The notes under the pieces were generated by a model that had not been told where the DNA came from, made no database searches, and saw only the letters and a program-made list of their open reading frames with translations. DNA of 64,000 nucleotides from Candidatus Accumulibacter meliphilus (lineage in GTDB: Bacteria > Pseudomonadota > Gammaproteobacteria > Burkholderiales > Rhodocyclaceae). The stretch is from positions 1 through 64,000 of the forward strand of contig QPGA01000007.1 of NCBI GenBank assembly GCA_003332265.1, in the 5' to 3' direction. The position numbers and the translations under genes are program-made. This document shows, one piece after another, positions 53,460 to 62,119 of the stretch. Positions within the stretch are counted from its first letter, which is position 1. Each line of letters opens with the position of its first letter.

Positions 53460-54473
53460 ATGAGCGACTTCGATCGCGCGGGTGATTCGACCGAACTCGA
53501 AGCCCTGTTTGACAGCGTTGCTGCAGCCGTCACCTCGACCGGCACCGCCGCGGGGCCGGCGGCAACAGGCAAACCGTCGCTCCTGCAGCAATTGCGCGAA
53601 GTCGAAGCCAAGGAAGCCGAGGAAGCCGAGGAAGCCGATAGCGACGACTTGCAGGCCTTGTTCGAAGCCGTGCTTGCCGCGCAAGCGCCGGCCGTTGCGA
53701 CCGCGGCTAACGGTCATGACAATCGAGACACCACAGATCATGAAAGTCATGACCGTCTCCCCCTCTTTCCCGACCCTTCTCCCGCGACGGGAGAAGGGAG
53801 GTTTGTGAGTCGCTTGCGGGACTTTCACATTAAGGAGAGCGGCGAAGGTGGCGAACAGGAAAGTGGCAACGAGAAAGTGTTTCGACGGGTGGGTCAAATG
53901 GCCCGGCAGTTGCACGACACACTCGGCGAACTCGGCTATCACGAGCTTCTCGGCACGGCCGCTGCCGCCATCCCCGATACCCGGGACCGCCTCAACTACG
54001 TCGCCAGCTTGACGGAGAAAGCCGCCTGCCGCGTTTTGAACGCCACCGACATCGCCAATCCGCTGCAGGACCAGCTCGAAGCAAGTTCCGCAGCCCTGGC
54101 CGCGAAATGGGATGCGTTGTATGCCAACCAGATGGGGGTCGAAGAGTTCAAGAAACTGGCCGACGACACGCGTGCCTTCCTGAAGCAGGGTTTGCCGCAG
54201 CACACGGACGCGACCAAGGCACAACTGCTCGAAATCATGATGGCCCAGGATTTTCAGGACCTGACCGGGCAGGTGATCAAGAAGACCATCGCCGTGGCGC
54301 AGGAACTGGAGGCGCAACTGATGGGCGTGCTGATCGAAACCATGCCTGGGGAGCGGCGCACCGAATCGGTGATGAGTCTGCTCAACGGGCCGGTGATCAA
54401 CGCCGAAGGGCGCAGTGACGTCGTCGCCACGCAGCAGCAGGTCGACGATCTGCTCGGCAGCCTGGGCTTCTAG
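53460..54473 (+). CDS. cheZ: CheY phosphatase CheZ with an in-frame repeat insertion
   Basis: CheZ dephosphorylates CheY-P. The 337-residue protein has the active-site motif IMMAQDFQDLTGQVIKKTI with the catalytic glutamine, long helices before it, and the C-terminal CheY-binding peptide QQVDDLLGSLGF. The N-terminal 80 residues are acidic and alanine-rich. Residues 84-125 (NGHDNRDTTDHESHD ... SRLRDFHIK) are encoded by the TAA-flanked repeat and do not resemble CheZ; without them the protein is of ordinary betaproteobacterial length. Start MSDFDRAG at 53460 is chosen; the frame to 53379 lies inside cheY. Confidence 0.94.
   Translation: MSDFDRAGDSTELEALFDSVAAAVTSTGTAAGPAATGKPSLLQQLREVEAKEAEEAEEADSDDLQALFEAVLAAQAPAVATAANGHDNRDTTDHESHDRLPLFPDPSPATGEGRFVSRLRDFHIKESGEGGEQESGNEKVFRRVGQMARQLHDTLGELGYHELLGTAAAAIPDTRDRLNYVASLTEKAACRVLNATDIANPLQDQLEASSAALAAKWDALYANQMGVEEFKKLADDTRAFLKQGLPQHTDATKAQLLEIMMAQDFQDLTGQVIKKTIAVAQELEAQLMGVLIETMPGERRTESVMSLLNGPVINAEGRSDVVATQQQVDDLLGSLGF
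53708..53833 (+). repeat. TAA-flanked 120-bp element inside cheZ
   Basis: TAACGGTCATGACAATCGAG at the left and GGGACTTTCACATTAA at the right, 126 bp with both TAA. The codon phase is cT-AAC, so the TAA triplets are not read as stops and all 41 added codons are open. The copy matches the one at 45053 closely. Confidence 0.92.
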
Positions 54474-54483
54474 GAGATGCGAA

Positions 54484-56448
54484 ATGAGTGATTTTGCCGG
54501 GATGGAAGACCTGCTGCAGGATTTTCTGCAGGAAGCCGGTGACCTGCTGTCGGATGTGGACAACAAGCTCGTCGATCTCGAGAGAAGTCCTGACGACAGT
54601 CGTTTGCTCAACGACATCTTTCGTGGCTTTCACACCATCAAGGGCGGCGCCGGCTTTCTCAACGCCGGCGAACTGGTGAAGCTTTGCCACTTGACCGAAA
54701 ACCTTTTCGACAAGCTCAGAAATGGCGAGCAGACGCTGACGCCCGAGTTGATGGACACCATCATGGCGGCGACGCAGGGGGTGCGCAACATGTTTGGCGA
54801 GATCGGGCAGGGGAGGCAACCTGACCCGGCGCCCACCCCGGTAAGCGCTCACTTGCGCGCCGCACTGGCAGGGCCGGTCGCCGCACAGGAGGTCGACACG
54901 CCCGTGTCTGCACTCATGGCCGGCAAGGCGCCAACTCCGGCCGCGGCTGCTGCTGCCGGCCCCGACTGGCAGCTACTGCACCAGGCTCTGGTCGGCCGGC
55001 AAGCGGTGCCGTCGGTCGCGATGCCGCCGTCGGCGTCGGCCACTGTTTCGCCGTCGCCTGCTGCGTTGGCTGTCAGCGCGCCGCGACCGCGGACAGGGAC
55101 GGCCGTGGACGCGGTCCGGATGCAGCCACATTTCCCGCCGGAAGGCCGGCGCAGCACCGATAAGCCAGGCGCCGTCGCCGGTGCGGCGCCTGCGGGCCGG
55201 CGTGGCGAAGAAAAGGCGGCCGTTCGCGAAACCACCATTCGTGTCGATACGGCGCGTCTCGACCAGGTGCTCAACCTGTCGGGAGAGATCGGCCTGACCA
55301 AGAACCGGCTGACCAGCCTGCGTGCCGACATTCTCGCCGGTAGAACCGATTCCGAAACGCTGCAGGCCCTCGACCAGGCGGTCAGCCAGCTCGACCTGCT
55401 GGTCTCCGACCTGCAAAACTCGGTGATGAAGACGCGCATGCAGCCGATTGGCCGCCTGTTCCAGAAATACCCGCGCATTGCCCGCGATCTGGCGCGGCAG
55501 TTGGGCAAGGACATCGAGCTGGAACTGCTGGGCGAAGAGACCGAAGTCGACAAGACGATGATCGAGGATTTGGCCGATCCTTTGGTCCACCTGATTCGTA
55601 ACGCCGTCGATCACGGCGTCGAGACGGCTGCGCAGCGGCAGGCGGCCGGCAAGCCGGTGAAAAGCGTCGTGCGCCTCGAAGCGCGTCAGGAGGGCGATCA
55701 CATCGTGCTGATCATTGCCGACGACGGACGCGGCATGAGCCCGGAGAAAATTCGCGCCAAGGCGATCGAAAAAAACATCATCAGTGAAGAGGAAGCCAAT
55801 ACGCTCGATGATCGGCAGAGCCTGAACCTGATTTTTCTGCCCGGTTTTTCGACTATGGCGCAGGCTTCGGCGGTATCGGGCCGCGGCGTCGGAATGGATG
55901 TGGTCAAGACCAATATCCAGAAGCTCAACGGCTCGATCGAGATTCGCTCCGAGCCTGGCAAGGGATCGGTGTTCAGTATTTCGCTGCCCTTGACCCTGGC
56001 CATCCTGCCGGTGCTCCTGGTGCTCCTGGGTGAGCAGCCGTTCGCCCTGCCGCTGTCCATGGTCCGGGAGATTTTGCCGATCGACCACGAGCGAATGCAG
56101 GAAGTGGGCGGCAAGGAGACGGTCGTCGTCCGCGGTGAGATCCTGCCGGTGATCGCGCTGTCGCGCCTGCTCGGCTGGCCGCAGCTGCAGCGCCCCGAGT
56201 ATGGCGTCTTGATGCAGACCGCCGAGCGCAGCTTCATTCTCGCGGTCGACAACTTTGCCGGTCGCGACGATGCGGTGATCAAGGCGCTTGACGACTTCCG
56301 TCCGCGCGGGGTAGCCGGCGTGACGACGCTGTCGAATGGGCAGATCGTGCTTATCCTCGAGATGAAGGAGTTGCTCAGCGATTTGTCGGCCAACAACGAC
56401 CGCGAGGCGCGCAGCGCACCGACCAGAGCGCTCGAATTTTTTGCGTAA
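54484..56448 (+). CDS. cheA: Chemotaxis histidine kinase CheA
   Basis: A 654-residue kinase. The HPt domain has the phosphorylated histidine in FRGFHTIKGGAGFLNAGEL (about residue 46). A long alanine/proline-rich linker replaces most of the usual P2 CheY-binding domain. Dimerisation and kinase domains follow from about residue 260 (TARLDQVLNLSGEIGL; N-box LIRNAVDHGVE; G-box IADDGRGMSPEKI and GRGVGMDVV), and a C-terminal CheW-like domain ends in LEMKELLSDL. An AGGAGATG site precedes the ATG. A strong terminator follows. Confidence 0.96.
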   Translation: MSDFAGMEDLLQDFLQEAGDLLSDVDNKLVDLERSPDDSRLLNDIFRGFHTIKGGAGFLNAGELVKLCHLTENLFDKLRNGEQTLTPELMDTIMAATQGVRNMFGEIGQGRQPDPAPTPVSAHLRAALAGPVAAQEVDTPVSALMAGKAPTPAAAAAAGPDWQLLHQALVGRQAVPSVAMPPSASATVSPSPAALAVSAPRPRTGTAVDAVRMQPHFPPEGRRSTDKPGAVAGAAPAGRRGEEKAAVRETTIRVDTARLDQVLNLSGEIGLTKNRLTSLRADILAGRTDSETLQALDQAVSQLDLLVSDLQNSVMKTRMQPIGRLFQKYPRIARDLARQLGKDIELELLGEETEVDKTMIEDLADPLVHLIRNAVDHGVETAAQRQAAGKPVKSVVRLEARQEGDHIVLIIADDGRGMSPEKIRAKAIEKNIISEEEANTLDDRQSLNLIFLPGFSTMAQASAVSGRGVGMDVVKTNIQKLNGSIEIRSEPGKGSVFSISLPLTLAILPVLLVLLGEQPFALPLSMVREILPIDHERMQEVGGKETVVVRGEILPVIALSRLLGWPQLQRPEYGVLMQTAERSFILAVDNFAGRDDAVIKALDDFRPRGVAGVTTLSNGQIVLILEMKELLSDLSANNDREARSAPTRALEFFA

Positions 56449-56472
56449 ACAGGTGCATTGGCAGCTTTTTTT

Positions 56473-56501
56473 TGGGGGGGCTACGGCCCCCCATTTTTTT
56501 T
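56473..56501 (+). terminator. Rho-independent terminator after cheA
   Basis: A TGGGGGG/CCCCCCA stem with a short CTAC-containing loop is followed at once by eight T residues. It lies 25 bp after the cheA stop and closes the chemotaxis block. Confidence 0.88.
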
Positions 56502-56531
56502 GCGCGCCAGCAACAAGTGTTGCTGGCGCGC
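56502..56531. repeat. Perfect 13-bp hairpin GCGCGCCAGCAAC
   Basis: GCGCGCCAGCAAC and GTTGCTGGCGCGC are separated by AAGT. It follows directly after the terminator T-run and precedes the flhB promoter region. It may reinforce termination or be an operator; no U-run follows. Confidence 0.7.
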
Positions 56532-56592
56532 CACTATTCGAGAATTGGCGTAAATAAACCGTCTTATATGTTTATTTAATATGGTTTTTTCC

Positions 56593-56598
56593 TATAAT
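56593..56598 (+). promoter_or_regulatory. Candidate -10 box of the flhB promoter
   Basis: A perfect TATAAT lies 27 bp before the flhB ATG in an unusually AT-rich stretch (56545-56598). No good -35 hexamer is found at 17 bp (GTTTAT), so an activator such as the flagellar master regulator may be required. Confidence 0.5.
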
Positions 56599-56624
56599 AG
56601 CCTCGGGACCACTGGGAGCTCGAA

Positions 56625-57764
56625 ATGGCTGAGGAAAGCGACCTCGAAAAAACCGAAGCAGCATCGTCAAGGCGCTTGGAGCAGGCGCGCGAGGAGGGAC
56701 AGGTTCCGCGCTCGCGGGAGATTGGCACCTTCCTCGTTCTGATGGTTGGCGCGGCGGCATTCTGGCTGATGGGGCCGTGGATGGTTCAGCGGGTATCCGG
56801 GTTTTTTCGCCGCGGTCTGGTGCTCGATCGCGACCTGGCCACTGAGCCGACACTGATGCTGGTTCGCCTGGCAGATATTTCGCTCGACGCCTTGCTTTCT
56901 TTCGCACCGCTGTTCGCGGCGCTGATCGTTGCCGCGCTGCTGTCGCCGTTTTTCCTGGGCAGCTGGAACTTCTCTGCGAAAGCGCTACAACCTGACCTGA
57001 GCCGTCTCAATCTACTCAAGGGCCTGGGCCGCGTGATCTCGTGGAACGGCCTGGTGGAACTGGTCAAGGCCGTGGTCAAGTCGTCGCTGGTCGGGGGAGT
57101 TGCCGTTCTCGTCCTGTGGAACGAGAGTGGCGATCTGCTGGCGATGTTCGCGCAATCGATCGAGGTGGCTCTGGCCGGCGCGGGCCATTTGCTCAGCTTC
57201 AATTTTCTGGTCATCGTTTCGGCCATGCTCTTGATCGTAGCCGTGGACGTGCCGTTTCAAATCTGGCAATACCACGACAAGCTGAAGATGACGCGTGCGG
57301 AAGTCAAGAAGGAAGGCAAGGAACTGGAAGGCAATCCCGAAGTCAAGAGCCGCATTCGTCAGCTGCAGCGCGAGGCCGCCCGCAAGCGCATGATGTCGGC
57401 GGTGCCGGCGGCCGACGTGATTGTCACCAACCCCAGTCACTACGCGGTGGCGCTGGTCTACAAGGCAGGCATGGGAGCGCCGAAACTGCTGGCCAAGGGG
57501 ATGGGCGAGGTGGCGCTCAAAATCCGCCAGATCGGCGCCGAGAATACTGTTCCGACGGTCGAGGCTGCGCCCCTGGCGCGCGCACTTTATCGCCACGCCG
57601 AACTCGACCAGGAGATACCTGCCGCCCTTTACGCGGCGGTCGCCGAGGTGCTGGCCTACGTCTACCAGCTGAGCAGCTGGCGCGCGGTGGGCGGCGCCTA
57701 TCCGTTGCCGCCGCGAGAAATCGCTGTTCCGCCCGAACTCGTCCCGGAGGCCGCGCATGGCTAA
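56625..57764 (+). CDS. flhB: Flagellar export apparatus protein FlhB
   Basis: The substrate-specificity switch of the flagellar type III export gate, 379 residues. The N-terminus EESDLEKTEAASSRRLEQAR, four membrane helices, and the cytoplasmic domain with the self-cleavage site are present. The site reads NPSH in VIVTNPSHYAVALVY instead of the usual NPTH. The conserved AKGMGEVALKIRQIGAENTV and PLARALYRHAELDQEIP follow. It starts the export operon after the terminator; it overlaps flhA by 8 bp. Confidence 0.96.
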   Translation: MAEESDLEKTEAASSRRLEQAREEGQVPRSREIGTFLVLMVGAAAFWLMGPWMVQRVSGFFRRGLVLDRDLATEPTLMLVRLADISLDALLSFAPLFAALIVAALLSPFFLGSWNFSAKALQPDLSRLNLLKGLGRVISWNGLVELVKAVVKSSLVGGVAVLVLWNESGDLLAMFAQSIEVALAGAGHLLSFNFLVIVSAMLLIVAVDVPFQIWQYHDKLKMTRAEVKKEGKELEGNPEVKSRIRQLQREAARKRMMSAVPAADVIVTNPSHYAVALVYKAGMGAPKLLAKGMGEVALKIRQIGAENTVPTVEAAPLARALYRHAELDQEIPAALYAAVAEVLAYVYQLSSWRAVGGAYPLPPREIAVPPELVPEAAHG

Positions 57765-59844
57765 CGCCGGCGCCATCGTGCTGCAGGATCTCGTCGCCCG
57801 CTTCGGGCAGCGGCAGCTCGCCGGTCCGCTGCTGATCCTGGCGATCCTGGCGATGATGGTCTTGCCTCTGCCACCGTTTGTGCTGGATCTCTTTTTTACT
57901 TTCAATATCGCCATTTCGGTGATCGTCATGCTGGTTGCAATGAGCGTGATGAAGCCGCTGGATTTCTCCGTTTTCCCGACCGTGCTGCTGGTCACCACCC
58001 TCCTGCGCCTGTCACTAAACGTTGCCTCGACGCGCATCGTGCTCCTTGACGGGCACACCGGGCCGGGCGCCGCGGGGCAGGTCATCGAGGCCTTCGGGCA
58101 TTTCCTGGTTGGTGGCAACTATGCCGTCGGCCTGGTGGTGTTTACGATTCTGGTGATCATCAACTTCGTGGTCATCACCAAGGGTGCCGGTCGGGTCGCC
58201 GAAGTGGCGGCGCGCTTCACGCTGGATGCCATGCCCGGCAAGCAGATGGCCATCGACGCCGATCTCAATGCCGGCTTGATCGGTGAGGACGAGGCGCGCA
58301 AGCGCCGCGCAACGATTGCTGAAGAAGCGGACTTCTTCGGTTCCATGGACGGGGCCTCGAAGTTCGTCCGTGGCGATGCGGTCGCCGGCATCCTGATCAT
58401 GTTGATCAACGTCGTCGGCGGCCTCTTCGTCGGCGTCCTGCAGCACGACATGGACATCGCGGCGGCGGCCAAGACCTACACCCTGTTGACCATTGGCGAT
58501 GGCCTGGTGGCGCAGATCCCGGCGTTGATCATATCGATCGCCGCCGGCATGGTGGTGACCCGCGTCGGTGACGACCAGGATGTCTCGCAACAGTTCATCG
58601 CGCAGCTTTTCAAGAATCCCCGGCTGATCTTTCTGAGCGCCGGGATCATTGGTTTGCTGGGCCTGATTCCCGGCATGCCGAACTTCGTTTTTCTGCTCCT
58701 GGCCGGTGTTCTGGGCGCCATCGCCTGGCGAATCGAGAAAGGCGAGCGGGTCGCCGCACCGCTACCGGTTGCCGCGGCGCCGGTCGCTGCCCGAGAAACC
58801 CAGGAGGCAAGCTGGGCTGACGTCACGGCGCTCGACATCCTCGGTCTGGAGGTCGGCTACCGCCTGATTCCGCTGGTCGACAAGGCGCAGGACGGTGAGT
58901 TGCTGCGCCGCATCCGCGGCATTCGCAAGAAATTTGCCCAGGAAGTGGGCTTCCTGGTTTCCCCGGTGCACATTCGCGACAACCTGGAACTGAAACCGAA
59001 TGCCTACAAGATCTTGCTCAAGGGCGTCGAAATCGGCGACGGCGAAGCTTTCCCCGGGAATCTGCTGGCCATCAACCCCGGTCGCGTTGCCGGCGAGGTA
59101 CCGGGCACGGTGACCAGGGATCCTGCCTACGGCCTGCCGGCGGTGTGGATCGAGATGGCTATGCGGGAGCAGGCGCAGGCCTATGGATACACCGTCGTCG
59201 ATGCCAGCACGGTGACCGCGACGCACCTCAATCAGCTGATCCTGTCGCACGCCGCCGAGCTACTCGGGCGCCAGGAGACGCAGGCCCTGCTCGATCACCT
59301 GGCCAAGGAGATGCCCAAGCTGGTCGAGGACGTGGTGCCCAAGCTGCTGACCCTTGGCATTTTCCAGAAAGTCTTGCGCAACCTCCTCGAAGAGGGGGTG
59401 TCGTTGCGCGACATGCGCACGATCATTGAAACCCTGGCCGAAGCGGCGCCGCGCTCGCAGGACGCGGAGGTGCTGACTGCACAGCTGCGCATTGCCCTGG
59501 GTCGTTCGATTGCTCAGGAGCTGTTCCCGGGCGGGGCTGAAATGCAGGTGATGTCGCTGGATCCGCAGCTCGAGCGGATTCTTCTCCAGGCAGTTGGCGG
59601 TGGCGGCGATGGTGCCAGTATCGAACCAGGTCTGGCTGATACCCTGCTACGCGAGGCGGTCGCCGCGGCGCAGCGGCAGGAAGACGTCGGCTTGCCGACC
59701 GTGCTGCTGGTTCCCGGAAATCTCCGCACGCTGCTGTCCCGCTTTCTGCGTCGGAGCATCCCGCATTTGAAAGTGCTGGCGCACGGCGAAGTGCCTGAAA
59801 ACAGAACCATCAAAGTTACCTCGATTATTGGAGGCAAGGTATGA
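57757..59844 (+). CDS. flhA: Flagellar export gate protein FlhA
   Basis: The large export gate subunit, 695 residues. Eight membrane helices occupy the first 330 residues, with the FHIPEP-family core region LLRLSLNVASTRIVL and the FLVGGNYAVGLVVF helix. The conserved cytoplasmic loop has GAGRVAEVAARFTLDAMPGK and QMAIDADLNAGLI. The C-terminal nonamer-forming domain has LEVGYRLIPLVDKAQDGELL and VRGI-like repeats to KVTSIIGGKV. It receives chaperone-substrate complexes for export. It overlaps flhB by 8 bp and flhF by 4 bp. Confidence 0.97.
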   Translation: MANAGAIVLQDLVARFGQRQLAGPLLILAILAMMVLPLPPFVLDLFFTFNIAISVIVMLVAMSVMKPLDFSVFPTVLLVTTLLRLSLNVASTRIVLLDGHTGPGAAGQVIEAFGHFLVGGNYAVGLVVFTILVIINFVVITKGAGRVAEVAARFTLDAMPGKQMAIDADLNAGLIGEDEARKRRATIAEEADFFGSMDGASKFVRGDAVAGILIMLINVVGGLFVGVLQHDMDIAAAAKTYTLLTIGDGLVAQIPALIISIAAGMVVTRVGDDQDVSQQFIAQLFKNPRLIFLSAGIIGLLGLIPGMPNFVFLLLAGVLGAIAWRIEKGERVAAPLPVAAAPVAARETQEASWADVTALDILGLEVGYRLIPLVDKAQDGELLRRIRGIRKKFAQEVGFLVSPVHIRDNLELKPNAYKILLKGVEIGDGEAFPGNLLAINPGRVAGEVPGTVTRDPAYGLPAVWIEMAMREQAQAYGYTVVDASTVTATHLNQLILSHAAELLGRQETQALLDHLAKEMPKLVEDVVPKLLTLGIFQKVLRNLLEEGVSLRDMRTIIETLAEAAPRSQDAEVLTAQLRIALGRSIAQELFPGGAEMQVMSLDPQLERILLQAVGGGGDGASIEPGLADTLLREAVAAAQRQEDVGLPTVLLVPGNLRTLLSRFLRRSIPHLKVLAHGEVPENRTIKVTSIIGGKV

Positions 59845-61223
59845 ACGTCAGGAAATTCATCGCCGCGACCGCGCGTGACGCATTGCGCAAGGTCAAGGAG
59901 ACGCTGGGGCCCGACGCGATCATTCTCTCCAATCGTGGGATTCCCGGAGGTGTCGAGATCATGGCGGTTGCCGCCCGCGACATGGAGATGATCGTTCCGA
60001 CCGCCGAGCGCGAGCCAGGGCCACGTCGCAAGGAGGCTGCACCAGGTCCTTCGCTCGAGCCGCACGGCGAGCGCCCGGCGGCCCCGCGACAGGCGCCGGC
60101 GTCGGCCGCGTCAGCTACCAGCGCAGCGCAGAAGGCACGCCTGGGACAGCCGCGGCCGTCGCCGCCGTTGTCGGTGCGCGCCAGGCCGCAGGTCGATCTG
60201 CCGCGAGCAGTGCCGCCGAATGCGCCGCCGGCGAAAGCCGAAGTCGTTCCGGCGGCCGTGATCGACGAGATTCGCTCCTTGCGAAAAATTGTCGAGCAGC
60301 ATCTGGCCGGTTTCGCCTGGGGCGAATCGGCGCGCGCCGAGCCGGTGAAGACCGAGATTCTTCGCCAGTTGCTCGACGCCGGCTTTTCGCCACAGTTCGC
60401 CCGCCACTTGCTCGCCGACCTGCCGCGCGATCTCGATGCCGCACAGGCGCTGGCATGGGTCAAGGGAGGTGCCGATCGAGGCCTGCTGACCACTGACAGC
60501 GAGAGCGATATTGTCGACCGAGGTGGCGTCTACGCGCTGGTCGGGCCGACCGGTGTCGGCAAGACCACCACCACCGCCAAACTTGCCGCCCGCTGCGTGC
60601 TGCGGCACGGCGCCAGGAAGCTGGCGCTGGTGACTACCGACGGTTATCGGATCGGCGCGCACGAACAGCTGCGCATTTATGGGCGGATTCTCGGCGTTTC
60701 GGTTCATCTGGCCAGGGATGGCGCCGACCTGCGTGCGACGCTGCAGGATCTGCAGCACACGCATATGGTGCTGATCGATACCATGGGCATGAGCCAGCGC
60801 GATCGGCTGGTCAGTGAGCAGGTGGCGATGTTCGCTGATAACGACGTCAAGTCGCTGTTGTTGTTGTCGGCGACCAGTCGTGGCGATACGCTCGACGACG
60901 TGATCAAGGCGTATAACGGACTGCAGAACCTCGCCGGTTGCATTCTGACCAAGGTCGACGAAGCCGCGAGTCTGGCGTCGTCGCTCGATGTCATCATCCG
61001 TCATCGCCTGCGCCTGTACTACGTCTCGAACGGGCAGCGCGTACCGGAAGACCTGCATCTGCCCAATCGCCCTTATCTGGTACACCGTGCTTTCAAGGAT
61101 TTGCCGGACAGCTCGCCGCATCGTCTCGCCGGCCTCGAACCCGGCCTGATGATGGCCAGCGCCGCAGCCAACGCGGCCCACACGACCAAGGTCGTTTCTG
61201 CCGGAGGAGGTCAGCGTGCTTAA
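59841..61223 (+). CDS. flhF: Flagellar GTPase FlhF
   Basis: An SRP-type GTPase that sets the polar position and number of flagella, 460 residues. The N-terminal basic region (MNVRKFIAATARDALRKVKE) is followed by a long alanine/proline-rich linker, an N domain, and a G domain with P-loop GPTGVGKTTTTAKLAARC. The G2/G3 region has TTDGYRIGAHEQLRIYG and DTMGMSQRD, and TKVDEAASLAS is G4. This points to polar flagellation. It overlaps flhA (ATGA) and flhG by 8 bp. Confidence 0.95.
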   Translation: MNVRKFIAATARDALRKVKETLGPDAIILSNRGIPGGVEIMAVAARDMEMIVPTAEREPGPRRKEAAPGPSLEPHGERPAAPRQAPASAASATSAAQKARLGQPRPSPPLSVRARPQVDLPRAVPPNAPPAKAEVVPAAVIDEIRSLRKIVEQHLAGFAWGESARAEPVKTEILRQLLDAGFSPQFARHLLADLPRDLDAAQALAWVKGGADRGLLTTDSESDIVDRGGVYALVGPTGVGKTTTTAKLAARCVLRHGARKLALVTTDGYRIGAHEQLRIYGRILGVSVHLARDGADLRATLQDLQHTHMVLIDTMGMSQRDRLVSEQVAMFADNDVKSLLLLSATSRGDTLDDVIKAYNGLQNLAGCILTKVDEAASLASSLDVIIRHRLRLYYVSNGQRVPEDLHLPNRPYLVHRAFKDLPDSSPHRLAGLEPGLMMASAAANAAHTTKVVSAGGGQRA

Positions 61224-62100
61224 TCTTCGCGGCGATCAGGCGGCTGGGTTGAGGCGTCTCTTCGGCCGCCCGCGGCTGCGTATCGTCAGTTTCGCCGCCG
61301 GCAGCGTCGGTGTTGGCAAAAGCGTTTCGGTGGCCAACCTGGCGGCTTGCCTGGCCCGTCAGGGCAAGGAAGTGCTGGTGGTCGACGAGAACAGCGACGA
61401 CAGCGTTGCCGCCTACTACGGCGTGCTCGTGCGCCACGATCTGCAGCAGGTGGTGCGTTGCGAGAAGCCTTTGTCCGAGGTGATTCTTTCGGTGGCGCCA
61501 GGGGTCCGCGTTCTGCCGGCCGCGAAGGTGGTCCAACGGCTGGCGACTCTGAGTGCTGCCGAGCAGCGCATCCTGCTCGATAGTTTTGGCCAGATTGACC
61601 GACCGGCGGACATCGTTCTCGTCGATACCTCGCTTGATCATCCGCTCGGTTTTTCGCCACTTGGCCTGGCGGCACACGATACGGTCATCGTCGTCTCGCC
61701 GAACGGCGCGTCGATTACGGACGCCTACGCGCTGATCAAGAAAGTCAGCCTGGGCTATGCCCGCAAGCATTTTCGCATTCTGGTGAATAAGGCGCGGAGC
61801 GCGAGCGATGCGCAGGCGGTCCACGACAACATTGCCGCGGTGGCGCACAGTCGCCAGCTCGCCCGTCTTGATTATGCCGGTTACGTGCCGCTCGACGAGT
61901 CTCTGCGGCAGGCGTCCCGGCTCTGCCAACCGGTCGCCGCGCTGTTTCCGGAGGCGCCGTCAGCAATGGCCTATCAAAACGTGGTCAGCGAACTGCTCAA
62001 CTGGCCCGGCGACGACGCCGATACCCGCGGCCTGGAACATTTTGTGCAACAACTGCTACACTTGAGCCAACGTATCGACCCCACAGCTATCTACGCCTGA
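61216..62100 (+). CDS. flhG: MinD-like ATPase FlhG/FleN
   Basis: Partner and antagonist of FlhF that limits flagellar number, 294 residues. The deviant Walker A is SFAAGSVGVGKSVSVANLAA; DENSDDSVAAYYG is at the switch I position; DIVLVDTSLDHP is switch II. The conserved VVSPNGASITDAYALIKKVS follows. It starts with GTG after GGAGGTCAGC. The C-terminus ends in a short helix. It precedes fliA by 19 bp, the usual arrangement in polar flagellates. Confidence 0.94.
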   Translation: MLNLRGDQAAGLRRLFGRPRLRIVSFAAGSVGVGKSVSVANLAACLARQGKEVLVVDENSDDSVAAYYGVLVRHDLQQVVRCEKPLSEVILSVAPGVRVLPAAKVVQRLATLSAAEQRILLDSFGQIDRPADIVLVDTSLDHPLGFSPLGLAAHDTVIVVSPNGASITDAYALIKKVSLGYARKHFRILVNKARSASDAQAVHDNIAAVAHSRQLARLDYAGYVPLDESLRQASRLCQPVAALFPEAPSAMAYQNVVSELLNWPGDDADTRGLEHFVQQLLHLSQRIDPTAIYA

Positions 62101-62119
62101 TAGCTCTCTCCCAAAACGT

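Noticed and set aside
38955..53833. CRISPR-like interpretation of the repeated CGGTCATGAC motifs
   Set aside because: Copies are far apart, in both orientations and within genes; there is no regular spacing and no cas gene.
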